Positions 1 through 6,206 of a stretch of DNA of 20,353 nucleotides are shown here, in pieces. Source of the DNA: a virus. Numbering within the stretch: position 1 is the stretch's first letter; each line of letters starts with the position of its first letter. The DNA lies in IMG/VR virus record IMGVR_UViG_3300035670_004517, positions 1 through 20,353 of that record. The stretch is one strand, 5' to 3'. The notes below the pieces were generated by a model that was not told the DNA's origin, made no database searches, and saw only the letters and a list, made by a program, of their open reading frames with translations. Position numbers and translations under genes: made by a program.

Positions 1-348
1 ATCGCTTCCTATGCTGCTGCTCTTTATCTAATCAAAGAAAAATACTCAGTATCAGAAAAGAAGATCCTAAAAGGCTTATCCCAATTAGGTATTGATTCTA
101 CAGATCTGTTAGCCGAAGAAAGTAATTGGTTTGTATTACCAGATGGACAGTTAAGTCCAGGCGTATATAAACTCAAATACGAAAAGGTTGTAGAATCTGC
201 TGATGTGAATATCTTACCACATGACAAAATTAGGATTGAAGATAATTCTATGCCTGTTGGTCAGATGTTTGGTATAAATATTTACGAAGCAACCCACATT
301 AGATCGAGACAGAAGATCTATGTTACGTCACTGGAACTACTAAGATGA
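1..348 (+). CDS. C-terminal part of an unknown phage protein (5' end outside window)
   Basis: Frame 1 is open from the first base to a TGA at 346-348, giving 115 residues without a start, so the gene begins upstream of the window. The visible part has an Ala/Leu-rich helix-like beginning followed by a beta-rich end containing LSPGVYKLKYEKVV and, near the C-terminus, MPVGQMFGINIYEATHIRSR. I see no catalytic motif, no cysteine cluster and no membrane segment. The composition is ordinary for this genome. The next gene starts inside its stop codon (ATGA overlap at 345-348), so the two are probably translated together. I do not recognise the family. The coding assignment is supported by length, frame continuity and the coupled junction; function is unknown. 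Confidence 0.75.
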   Translation: MASYAAALYLIKEKYSVSEKKILKGLSQLGIDSTDLLAEESNWFVLPDGQLSPGVYKLKYEKVVESADVNILPHDKIRIEDNSMPVGQMFGINIYEATHIRSRQKIYVTSLELLR

Positions 349-596
349 AATGCGAAGATTGCGCCGAATATGGTTCAGAATTCTGTGAAGAATGTCTTAA
401 GGAAAAGAAGATGAAAGAACATCCTAATTGCGGAACTCCTGATTGCTGCGGTGAATGCCTCGATGAGATGATGACAACTGCTGATGCTGGAATCCCACAA
501 GATACGAAGAATATGGGTCCACGTGTAGTTGTAGATAGAAGAAAAAAGAAACAACCTGTTCTATTAAAAAGATTCAGAAAGTTTATTGAGCAATAA
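345..596 (+). CDS. Small cysteine-rich, probably zinc-binding protein
   Basis: An 83-residue protein starting in an ATGA overlap with the gene before it. The first 40 residues hold eight cysteines in pairs: C3/C6 (CEDC), C14/C17 (CEEC), then C29, C34/C35 and C38, plus H26. This spacing is typical of small structural zinc sites, probably two. The C-terminal half is different: basic (DRRKKKQP, then KRFRKF), which would suit contact with nucleic acid or a membrane surface. The stop overlaps the start of the i-spanin gene (TAATG at 594-598), so it is translationally coupled to the lysis genes, although its own role is not apparent. Zinc binding is inferred from motif spacing. I do not recognise a named family. 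Confidence 0.7.
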   Translation: MKCEDCAEYGSEFCEECLKEKKMKEHPNCGTPDCCGECLDEMMTTADAGIPQDTKNMGPRVVVDRRKKKQPVLLKRFRKFIEQ

Positions 597-1009
597 TGAT
601 TAGGTTATATCTCTTACTGTTTATTGTAGCGACATTTGGCACTGTGGTTTACAGTGCTTATGCCTATTATAATAGCACCCAGGCTACGATCGCACAACTG
701 CGTGAAAATAATACTAAGTTAGAGATGGTCGCAGAGACCATGCAGAATACCATTAGCACGATGGAAGCGGATGCCGAAAGAAATGCAAAGTTGAATAAAG
801 AGCTTACTGCTGCATTACAGAAAGCGGAATCCAATCTAAATAGATTAAGAAAAAGATTCAGTGAGATTGATATCAATAGAGAAGCGATTGCGAATCCAGC
901 AAATCTGGAAGGCAGAATCAATCGTGCCGTTGATAGACTCAGAGAGGAATTAAAGAATGAAACTACTACCATTATTGATCCTGCCCCTGTCGCTCCTGTT
1001 TCTGAGTAG
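596..1009 (+). CDS. i-spanin (Rz-like inner-membrane spanin subunit)
   Basis: A 137-residue protein with the classic i-spanin plan: a short N-terminus, one hydrophobic transmembrane segment at about residues 3-24 (LYLLLFIVATFGTVVY), and then a long periplasmic alpha-helical, coiled-coil-like domain from about 26 to 120 rich in Ala, Glu, Asn and Leu. It ends in a short Pro-rich tail. In tailed phages of Gram-negative bacteria this subunit sits in the inner membrane and pairs with an outer-membrane lipoprotein to fuse the two membranes at lysis. The o-spanin gene begins inside its 3' end in another frame (53-base overlap), the same arrangement as lambda Rz/Rz1. The call rests on topology and gene arrangement rather than on a sequence match, since spanins diverge widely. 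Confidence 0.8.
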   Translation: MIRLYLLLFIVATFGTVVYSAYAYYNSTQATIAQLRENNTKLEMVAETMQNTISTMEADAERNAKLNKELTAALQKAESNLNRLRKRFSEIDINREAIANPANLEGRINRAVDRLREELKNETTTIIDPAPVAPVSE

Positions 1010-1340
1010 TTGCGGCGCTATCAAACTACCAGAGAAAGAGGTCGTAGTCCAGAAGGAATACGTGAAGCAAAACATTATGCTTCAGCAGTCCCCTGCACCA
1101 GTTGACTTCCCTGATGTAGAATGGTTCGTAATCAATAAAGATAATCTAGATGAATCTTTAAAACGTATCGAAGAAGCTGGTGGATCAGTAGCATTCATGG
1201 CTATTACTCCTAAGGGGTACGAGAATCTTTCTGTTGGGGTAGCAGAGCTAAGAAGATATATCCTACAGCAAAAAGAGATTATTGCCTACTATGAAAAGGC
1301 AATACAAAGTGAGCCAGAGGTTCCACAAATCCCACAGTAA
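957..1340 (+). CDS. o-spanin (Rz1-like outer-membrane lipoprotein)
   Basis: A 127-residue lipoprotein. It opens with a Lys-containing hydrophobic signal (MKLLPLLILPLSLLF) and a lipobox L16-S17-S18-C19, so signal peptidase II should cleave before C19. Position +2 is Gly, which does not act as an inner-membrane retention signal, fitting outer-membrane sorting. The mature part has a proline-containing linker (QSPAPVDFPDVEW), a compact middle and a C-terminal helix rich in Gln, Glu and Tyr that could pair with the i-spanin coiled coil. A GAGG at 944-947 lies nine bases before the ATG, inside the i-spanin gene. The overlap with i-spanin is a hallmark of the spanin pair. It is longer than lambda Rz1 (60 residues) and therefore closer to separated or partly overlapped o-spanins. 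Confidence 0.8.
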   Translation: MKLLPLLILPLSLLFLSSCGAIKLPEKEVVVQKEYVKQNIMLQQSPAPVDFPDVEWFVINKDNLDESLKRIEEAGGSVAFMAITPKGYENLSVGVAELRRYILQQKEIIAYYEKAIQSEPEVPQIPQ

Positions 1341-1347
1341 ATTTTAC

Positions 1348-1384
1348 GTATGTAGTAAAAATATATTTCAAATGTACTACATAT
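1348..1384. repeat. Imperfect inverted repeat just upstream of the nrd promoter
   Basis: TATGTAGTA at 1349-1357 is the reverse complement of TACTACATA at 1375-1383, with a possible wobble pair outside and an A+T-rich 17-base spacer. It lies after the o-spanin stop and ends four bases before the GGTTTACA box of the nrd promoter. It has no T-run after it, so it is a weak terminator candidate. It could equally be a binding site for a dimeric regulator of the downstream promoter. Only the symmetry is seen; the role is inference. Confidence 0.4.
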
Positions 1385-1387
1385 AGT

Positions 1388-1418
1388 GGTTTACAAGAAG
1401 TGCGATTTCATATATAAT
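1388..1418 (+). promoter_or_regulatory. Sigma70-type promoter for the nrdBA operon
   Basis: The -35 element TTTACA (1390-1395), preceded by GG, and a perfect -10 TATAAT (1413-1418) are separated by exactly 17 bases. Transcription should start near 1425, giving an untranslated leader of about 85 bases before nrdB. The same GGTTTACA-N17-TATAAT pattern recurs at four other transcription-unit boundaries in the window, which supports it. It resembles promoters read by the unmodified host polymerase, so an early-expression role is likely. Confidence 0.75.
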
Positions 1419-1456
1419 ATCATTACTAAGAAACCATCACTATAACCTAGAACAAA

Positions 1457-1484
1457 AAGCCTGGTCTTACGGGACAGTAGGCTT
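1457..1484 (+). promoter_or_regulatory. Hairpin in the nrdB 5' leader
   Basis: AAGCCT (1457-1462) pairs with AGGCTT (1479-1484), and inside it GTC (1464-1466) pairs with GAC (1473-1475) around a TTACGG loop, leaving a small asymmetric internal loop. It is followed by the palindrome CGCATGCG (1493-1500), whose last base abuts the nrdB Shine-Dalgarno GGAGAG (1500-1505). Pairing of the palindrome region could modulate access to the ribosome site. This is a modest structure, and no known riboswitch is recognised. Confidence 0.35.
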
Positions 1485-1509
1485 GTGTTGTTCGCATGCG
1501 GAGAGTTAA

Positions 1510-2478
1510 ATGCTATTCGAAGAACAAATATCAAGAAAACCAGATCTTTATCCCTGGACCAAAGAATTCATAGATGCTATCTGGAGCGGATTTTGGACCC
1601 CCGAAGAGTTTAACTTTACCTCTGATTATTCCCAATTTAAAAGTGAAATGACCCCGCTCGAGCGCGAAGTGCTCGTGCGCGCGCTTTCGGCGATTGGTCA
1701 GATTGAGGTAGCAGTTAAAACATTTTGGGCCAACCTCGGAGATACGCTTCCTCATCCTTCTATTCGTGATCTTGGATATGCTATGGGTAACTCAGAAGTT
1801 ATTCATAACATGGCTTACGAGAAACTTCTTGATGTTCTCGGTCTTACCGATATCTTTGAGCGTAATCTGGAAAACCCTATTATTGCCGGCCGTGTAGAAT
1901 ATCTCCGCAAGTATAATAAAAAAGTCTACAAAGACAACAAGAAGCAATACATCTACGCTATCACGCTCTTTACCTTATTCGTAGAAAACGTTTCACTCTT
2001 CTCCCAGTTCTATATCATTCTGCATATGAATAAGAACAAAGCAATCCTCAAGGATACTGCACAGCAAGTGAAGTACACCCGCAACGAGGAAATGCTGCAT
2101 GCACAGTGTGGCATTAAACTTATTAACACAATGAGAGAAGAATATCCAGAGCTATTCGATGCTGAACTTGAAGCACGTATTGCTGAAGAGATTGAAGCAG
2201 CAATTGGATACGAATCAGAAGTAATCCGCTGGATCATGGGCGACTATGAAGAGCTCGGTCTTTCTAGTGAAATCCTTATCGAGTTCATTAAAAAGAGAAT
2301 GGTAGATAGTCTGGAACAGATCGGCTTTGCCCATAATATCGAATACAATAAAGACCTAGTGAAGCTAACAAAGTGGTTTGATGAAGGTCTATATGGTGCA
2401 AACATGGTTGACTTTTTCCATGGGCGACCAGTTGACTATGCCCGTGGTAAGGGCATCTCGGCAGATGATTTATTTTAA
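1510..2478 (+). CDS. nrdB: Ribonucleotide reductase class I, small (radical-generating) subunit
   Basis: A 322-residue NrdB/R2 protein that carries the metal cofactor and supplies the radical used by the large subunit to reduce ribonucleotides. The ferritin-like metal ligands are visible: E66 (at the position that is Asp84 in E. coli), E96-x2-H99 (NSEVIH), E159 (FVENVS) and E194-x2-H197 (EEMLH). Y103 lies four residues after H99, exactly where the radical tyrosine Y122 sits in E. coli, so this is a tyrosyl-radical type rather than a Phe-substituted class Ic protein. The C-terminus has Y310 and ends in ISADDLF, fitting the flexible tail that docks on NrdA. The SD GGAGAG is at 1500-1505. nrdA follows 12 bases downstream with its own GGAG. 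The gene has an unusual G+C-rich stretch around 1651-1697. Confidence 0.95.
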   Translation: MLFEEQISRKPDLYPWTKEFIDAIWSGFWTPEEFNFTSDYSQFKSEMTPLEREVLVRALSAIGQIEVAVKTFWANLGDTLPHPSIRDLGYAMGNSEVIHNMAYEKLLDVLGLTDIFERNLENPIIAGRVEYLRKYNKKVYKDNKKQYIYAITLFTLFVENVSLFSQFYIILHMNKNKAILKDTAQQVKYTRNEEMLHAQCGIKLINTMREEYPELFDAELEARIAEEIEAAIGYESEVIRWIMGDYEELGLSSEILIEFIKKRMVDSLEQIGFAHNIEYNKDLVKLTKWFDEGLYGANMVDFFHGRPVDYARGKGISADDLF

Positions 2479-2490
2479 TAGGAGTATATA

Positions 2491-4134
2491 ATGACTTTTA
2501 ATTGGCTAAACGATGATTCAAGGACTTTCCTTAGTCGTGGTTATCTTCAAGAAGGTATGTCAGCCGAAGACCGTATTGAAGAGATTGCACAGGCTGCAGA
2601 AAAGATCCTGAATAAACCAGGATTTGCTAAGAAGTTTTACAAGTACATGATTGCAGGTTACTATAGCCTGTCGTCACCGGTCTGGTCAAACTTTGGGGTA
2701 GATCGGGGACTACCTATCTCCTGTAATGGTGTATATGTAGAAGATTCTATTGAGCAGATCCTGCAAAAGACTGCTGAAGTTGGTATGCAAACGAAGCTTG
2801 GTGCTGGGACTTCTGGTTACTTCGGTGACCTTCGCCCTCGCGGAAGCTCTATTCGAGGAGGCGGCAAAGCAGATGGACCTATTCATTATCTTCGGCTCTA
2901 TGATACTGGCACTGATGTTATTAGTCAGGGATCAGTTCGACGAGGCGCATTTGCTGCTTATCTCAATATCGATCATCCTGATATCAATGAATTCCTAGAG
3001 ATTCGTGAACCAGGAGCTACCATCCAGAACATCTCTATCGGTGTTACTATTACCGACGAGTGGATGGAGAGCATGATTACCGGTGATAAAGCAAAGCGCG
3101 AAGTCTGGGCTAAGGTTCTTCGTAAGCGTAAAGAGACCGGTTATCCTTATTTGTTCTTTACTGACACGGTGAACAACAATAAGCCAAAGGTGCTAAAGGA
3201 TCATAACTATCCAATCTATGCATCGAACCTTTGCTCTGAGATTGCACTACCATCAAGCAAAGACTGGACGTTTGTCTGTAATCTTTCCTCTATGAACCTA
3301 GTTACCTGGGACGAGTGGAAAGAGACTGATGCAGTTGAGATTATGACTTACTTCCTTGATGCCGTCATGGAGGAGTATATTCGTAAGACCAAGAATATCA
3401 AGTTCATGGAAACTGCATACAAATTTGCCAAACATTGGCGTGCACTTGGCATCGGTCAGCTCGGTTGGCATTCGTTGCTACAGCTCAAGATGATTCCTTT
3501 CGAATCATTTGAAGCGCTTGAACTTACTGAAGAAATTAGCAAATTCATCGATGAGCGTTCGCTAGCTGCATCGAAAGAAATGGCAGAAATCTATGGTGAA
3601 CCAGAAGGACTAATCGGATATGGAATTCGTAATCTCACTCGTTGCGCTATCGCTCCTACAACTAGTAGCAGTTTTATTCTTGGTCAGGTCTCGCCGTCTA
3701 TTGAACCTCTTGCATCGAATTACTTCGTAAAAGATCTTGCGAAAGGTGTGTTTACTTACAAGAATCCTTACCTTGTAGAAGTTCTTGAAGCACATGGTAA
3801 GAACGATGACGAGACATGGGATTCTATTCTTATGCGCAAAGGTTCAGTACAGCATCTCGATTTCCTTACACAGAAGGAAAGAGATGTATTCAAGACCTTC
3901 TCTGAAATCTCTCCGTTGAACGTTGTCCAACAAGCTGCTGCTCGACAATCATATATAGATCAGAGCCAGAGCTTAAATCTCATGATTCCACCAGATGCTC
4001 CGGCAAAAGATGTTAATGCCCTAATTATCGAAGGATGGAGACTCGGAGTGAAGACATTCTATTACCAACGTTCCTCAAACCCAGCACAAGAGCTTGTTCG
4101 TGATATCATGACTTGCGTCTCATGCGAGGCTTAA
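2491..4134 (+). CDS. nrdA: Ribonucleotide reductase class I, large (catalytic) subunit
   Basis: A 547-residue R1 protein that reduces ribonucleotides to deoxyribonucleotides, feeding phage DNA synthesis. The catalytic set is complete: C78 (ISCNGV) and C263 (FVCNLSS) as the active-site disulfide pair, N246/C248/E250 (NLCSEI) with C248 as the thiyl radical site, Y524-Y525 (FYYQRS) for radical transfer, and a C-terminal C542-x2-C545 pair for re-reduction by thioredoxin or glutaredoxin. It is much shorter than E. coli NrdA (761 residues). It starts directly at the core domain (WLNDDSRTFLSRGYL) and so lacks an N-terminal ATP-cone, implying loss of the usual dATP shut-off. An SD GGAG precedes the ATG. 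The downstream zinc-ribbon gene begins at the base after its stop codon. Confidence 0.96.
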   Translation: MTFNWLNDDSRTFLSRGYLQEGMSAEDRIEEIAQAAEKILNKPGFAKKFYKYMIAGYYSLSSPVWSNFGVDRGLPISCNGVYVEDSIEQILQKTAEVGMQTKLGAGTSGYFGDLRPRGSSIRGGGKADGPIHYLRLYDTGTDVISQGSVRRGAFAAYLNIDHPDINEFLEIREPGATIQNISIGVTITDEWMESMITGDKAKREVWAKVLRKRKETGYPYLFFTDTVNNNKPKVLKDHNYPIYASNLCSEIALPSSKDWTFVCNLSSMNLVTWDEWKETDAVEIMTYFLDAVMEEYIRKTKNIKFMETAYKFAKHWRALGIGQLGWHSLLQLKMIPFESFEALELTEEISKFIDERSLAASKEMAEIYGEPEGLIGYGIRNLTRCAIAPTTSSSFILGQVSPSIEPLASNYFVKDLAKGVFTYKNPYLVEVLEAHGKNDDETWDSILMRKGSVQHLDFLTQKERDVFKTFSEISPLNVVQQAAARQSYIDQSQSLNLMIPPDAPAKDVNALIIEGWRLGVKTFYYQRSSNPAQELVRDIMTCVSCEA

Positions 4135-4293
4135 TTGAGATTAGCTGAGTACTTGTTAGAGTGCGATCACTGTGGCCTGGAATCCCGGGTCATAGTGATC
4201 AACAGTAGAGAAGAGCCCGCACATTGTCCTATGTGCGGGCTTGAATCGTATAGCTCATTAATGGATGAGGATGAAGACAGTGACGACATTTAA
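4135..4293 (+). CDS. 52-residue zinc-ribbon protein with TTG start, coupled to nrdA
   Basis: A small gene between nrdA and the next gene. A TTG at 4135 follows the nrdA stop (4132-4134) directly and has GAGG at 4126-4129, five bases upstream. The frame stays open for 52 codons to TAA at 4291. The product has two CxxC knuckles, C10-x2-C13 (CDHCG) and C31-x2-C34 (CPMCG), 17 residues apart, and an acidic tail (MDEDEDSDD). Two matched knuckles with Gly at the turn are characteristic of a zinc ribbon and unlikely by chance. Translation should be coupled to nrdA. It is not NrdR, which also has an ATP-cone, but its place in an RNR operon raises the possibility of RNR-linked or transcription-linked function. 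The sequence also forms two strong hairpins, so an RNA role is the alternative. Confidence 0.7.
   Translation: MRLAEYLLECDHCGLESRVIVINSREEPAHCPMCGLESYSSLMDEDEDSDDI
4165..4242 (+). other. Two strong hairpins in tandem inside the zinc-ribbon gene
   Basis: Hairpin one pairs GATCACTGTG (4165-4174) with CATAGTGATC (4191-4200), ten pairs including one wobble. Hairpin two pairs AGCCCGCACAT (4214-4224) with ATGTGCGGGCT (4231-4241), eleven Watson-Crick pairs around a six-base TGTCCT loop. Neither is followed by a T-run, so a simple intrinsic terminator is not supported. They could mark an mRNA processing or stability element at the end of the nrd operon, or could be a by-product of the coding sequence. 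Confidence 0.5.
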
Positions 4294-4840
4294 AATCCTC
4301 CATAATTTTCCTTCTGAAATTATTCAAGTAGCAAATGAAGACTGGGGTAATTTTATTCCTATTGATAAACAAAATTATTTTAAAATAGATGAACATATGG
4401 AAATCGGCATACCTCGACCCGATAGCCCAATTTATCTAATTTTAAAAAATTATTTTTCAGACTTTAAATGTAAATTTTTAGTTAATCCCCCAAACTGTGG
4501 TCTAGGACCTGTGCATACAGATAACTCTTTAAGCTGCGGTATTAATGTTCCTATTAAAGTCAACTTAGAAAAAAGTTGTTTCTTTTCTATTAAGCCAGAT
4601 CAATCTGCCACCCTCAGAGAAGCAAAAGATGATGAAGTCATACATGGTTCTGGGGCATTAAGGTTTTTATATGAACCAGAAAAGTATGACTATTATAATC
4701 TTCGAACACCTGTAACTTTAAATAATAAATTGTGTCATGGATATTATAATTTTGACAATGAAGAGCGGGTTCTTTTAAATATTTCTTTCTCATGTAACTA
4801 TGAAGAAATGATTAATTTGATACCAGAAGATTGGTTTTAA
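4280..4840 (+). CDS. 2-oxoglutarate/Fe(II)-dependent oxygenase-like protein
   Basis: A 186-residue protein when started at GTG 4280, chosen because GAGG (4267-4270) lies nine bases upstream. ATGs at 4265 and 4271 are in frame but have no well-placed SD. It shows the facial triad of double-stranded beta-helix oxygenases: H79-x-D81 (GPVHTDN) and a distal H153 (LCHGYYNF), with R163 ten residues further on for the 2OG carboxylate (EERVLLNISF). Such enzymes hydroxylate or otherwise oxidise an unknown substrate; marine phages carry many. The 5' end overlaps the zinc-ribbon gene by 14 bases. Its base composition is clearly more A+T-rich than nrdA, which suggests a separately acquired gene. The substrate cannot be inferred. 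Confidence 0.7.
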   Translation: MTTFKILHNFPSEIIQVANEDWGNFIPIDKQNYFKIDEHMEIGIPRPDSPIYLILKNYFSDFKCKFLVNPPNCGLGPVHTDNSLSCGINVPIKVNLEKSCFFSIKPDQSATLREAKDDEVIHGSGALRFLYEPEKYDYYNLRTPVTLNNKLCHGYYNFDNEERVLLNISFSCNYEEMINLIPEDWF

Positions 4841-4891
4841 ACGTCTCATATATAAGTCGTAAATGTGCTTTACGTACGATATATGAGGCGT
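4841..4891 (+). promoter_or_regulatory. Nested hairpin sequestering the ribosome binding site of the GIY-YIG gene
   Basis: Starting at the base after the preceding stop codon, 4841-4853 pairs with 4879-4891 over 13 base pairs (one G-U). Inside, CGTAAA (4858-4863) pairs with TTTACG (4869-4874) around a five-base loop, separated from the outer stem by a 4x4 internal loop. The right arm contains GAGG (4885-4888), the only Shine-Dalgarno for the ATG at 4893, which begins one base after the helix. In long transcripts reading through from upstream, the site would be buried. There is no T-run, so it is not a standard terminator. T4 homing endonuclease genes such as I-TevI are known to use RBS-sequestering hairpins. 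Confidence 0.75.
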
Positions 4892-4892
4892 T

Positions 4893-5327
4893 ATGTGGTA
4901 TTATAAAAATGAGGCTTACGAGCCGACTGAAGAAGAGCTAAAGCAGTGGGTGGGTTTCGTATATGTTATTACGGATAAATCCAACGACAAAATGTATGTC
5001 GGAAAGAAGACCTTCTGGTCAAAGAAGACATTACCACCACTCAAAGGAAAAACAAGAAAGCGGAGAAGTACCGTCGAATCTGATTGGAAAACCTACTACG
5101 GATCCAGCGATCTTGTTAAACAGCTACTTGTCGAACATGGGGAACAGAACTTTCATCGCGAGATATTATATTTCTGTCGATCAAAGGGAGAGATGGGATT
5201 CCTCGAGGCAAAAGAGCAGTTCGCTAGAAATGTTCTGCTAGATGACCGTTATTATAACGGAATAATAAACTGTCGTGTTCATAGAAATCATGTAAGGGGT
5301 TTACGAGACTCTTTAGATGATTTATAA
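4893..5327 (+). CDS. GIY-YIG family endonuclease
   Basis: A 144-residue protein with a GIY-YIG nuclease core. The first motif is GFVYVI (21-26, Y24), the second MYVGKK (34-39, Y35 and G37). Conserved downstream segments include ESDWKTYYGSS (62-72), and FLEAKEQF (103-110) with E105 as the probable metal-binding glutamate and N122 near the end of the domain. There is little beyond the catalytic domain, so any DNA-recognition part is very small, unlike full homing endonucleases such as I-TevI. It resembles free-standing GIY-YIG proteins I recall from T4-like phages. It lies between an oxygenase gene and rnh, with no sign of a surrounding intron. Translation initiation seems controlled by the hairpin before it. 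A role in gene homing, recombination or host DNA attack is inference. Confidence 0.8.
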   Translation: MWYYKNEAYEPTEEELKQWVGFVYVITDKSNDKMYVGKKTFWSKKTLPPLKGKTRKRRSTVESDWKTYYGSSDLVKQLLVEHGEQNFHREILYFCRSKGEMGFLEAKEQFARNVLLDDRYYNGIINCRVHRNHVRGLRDSLDDL

Positions 5328-5353
5328 TGGTGAGGAATTAACGGGAGTATACT

Positions 5354-6205
5354 ATGATTCTACTTGACTTCTCTGGTATTGCCATTGCACCAATCGTAAT
5401 GGGTCAAGCCAAATATGATGATGTGAACCTTATCCGTCACATGATCCTAAATTCTGTACGCATGTATCGTCAGAAGTTTAAAGACTATGGTGAAATGGTT
5501 ATTGTCGCTGACGGTGGTGGCAATTGGCGTAAAGAGGTTTATCCTGAGTACAAGGGTAAGCGTAAACAAAATCGGGATGAGTCTAAGATCGATTGGGATC
5601 TGGCATTCAAGAACATTACGACTGTTCTTGATGAGATTAAAGAGAATATGCCTTGGAAGGTTATTCACCAATGGGGCTGCGAGGCTGACGACTCTATTGC
5701 AGAGATTGTTAAGTGGACCCAAGAGTTTGGTAACTATGAAAAGGTTATGATTGTCTCTTCTGACCACGACTTTATCCAACTGCAAAAGTATGGTAATGTG
5801 GAACAGTTCTCGCCTGTCACTAAAAAGAAAGTAAAGAACGAGAATCCCCGACTGTACCAAGCAGAGCAGATCCTTGGTGGTTGTAGTGGTGACGGTGTTC
5901 CTAACGTTCTCTCTGACGATGATACTTTCCTCGTCGAAGGTAAGCGTCAGAATGTTCTGTCGGCTAAGAAGAAAGCAGCATTGCTTGAAGATCCGAAAGC
6001 GCTTGGTGAACAGGTCTACCGCAATTATATCCGTAACAAAAAGATGATTGTTCTTACAGAAGAGTCAGAATGTCCTGATTCTGTAAAGCAAGAAATCATA
6101 AATAAATTCGTAACACAGAAGGTAAACGCTCGTAATAAGGTTCTCCCCTATCTTATCTCGAAGCAATGCCGCCTGCTGGTTGAAGTAGTAGAGGAATTCT
6201 TTTAA
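5354..6205 (+). CDS. rnh: Rnh-type RNase H / 5'-3' exonuclease (FEN family)
   Basis: A 283-residue protein, close in length to T4 RNase H (305). It belongs to the FEN/5' nuclease family, which in T4 removes RNA primers and flaps from lagging-strand fragments. The acidic metal site is intact: D5 (LLDFSG), D53 (VADGGGNWRKEVYPEYK, followed by the conserved basic residues R59, K60, K67 and R70), E110/D112/D113 (CEADDS), D137 and D139 (SSDHDF) and D180 in the helix-hairpin-helix turn GDGVPN (179-184). A good SD (GGGAG) precedes ATG 5354. The downstream gene starts one base after its stop codon. The assignment as replication nuclease is strong from motif order; the specific symbol is by analogy with T4. 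Confidence 0.9.
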   Translation: MILLDFSGIAIAPIVMGQAKYDDVNLIRHMILNSVRMYRQKFKDYGEMVIVADGGGNWRKEVYPEYKGKRKQNRDESKIDWDLAFKNITTVLDEIKENMPWKVIHQWGCEADDSIAEIVKWTQEFGNYEKVMIVSSDHDFIQLQKYGNVEQFSPVTKKKVKNENPRLYQAEQILGGCSGDGVPNVLSDDDTFLVEGKRQNVLSAKKKAALLEDPKALGEQVYRNYIRNKKMIVLTEESECPDSVKQEIINKFVTQKVNARNKVLPYLISKQCRLLVEVVEEFF

Positions 6206-6206
6206 T

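Noticed and set aside
4213-4242. Strong hairpin as the intrinsic terminator of the nrd operon
   Set aside because: There is no T-run after the stem and it lies within a convincing zinc-ribbon frame.
4893-5327. GIY-YIG gene as part of a self-splicing intron in a neighbouring gene
   Set aside because: nrdA before it is complete with all catalytic residues and rnh after it is intact from its own start, and no intron core is seen.
5447-5860. 137-codon open frame on the minus strand opposite rnh
   Set aside because: It lies wholly within the strongly supported Rnh gene, has no promoter or SD context and its product has no recognisable motif; all real genes here are on the + strand.
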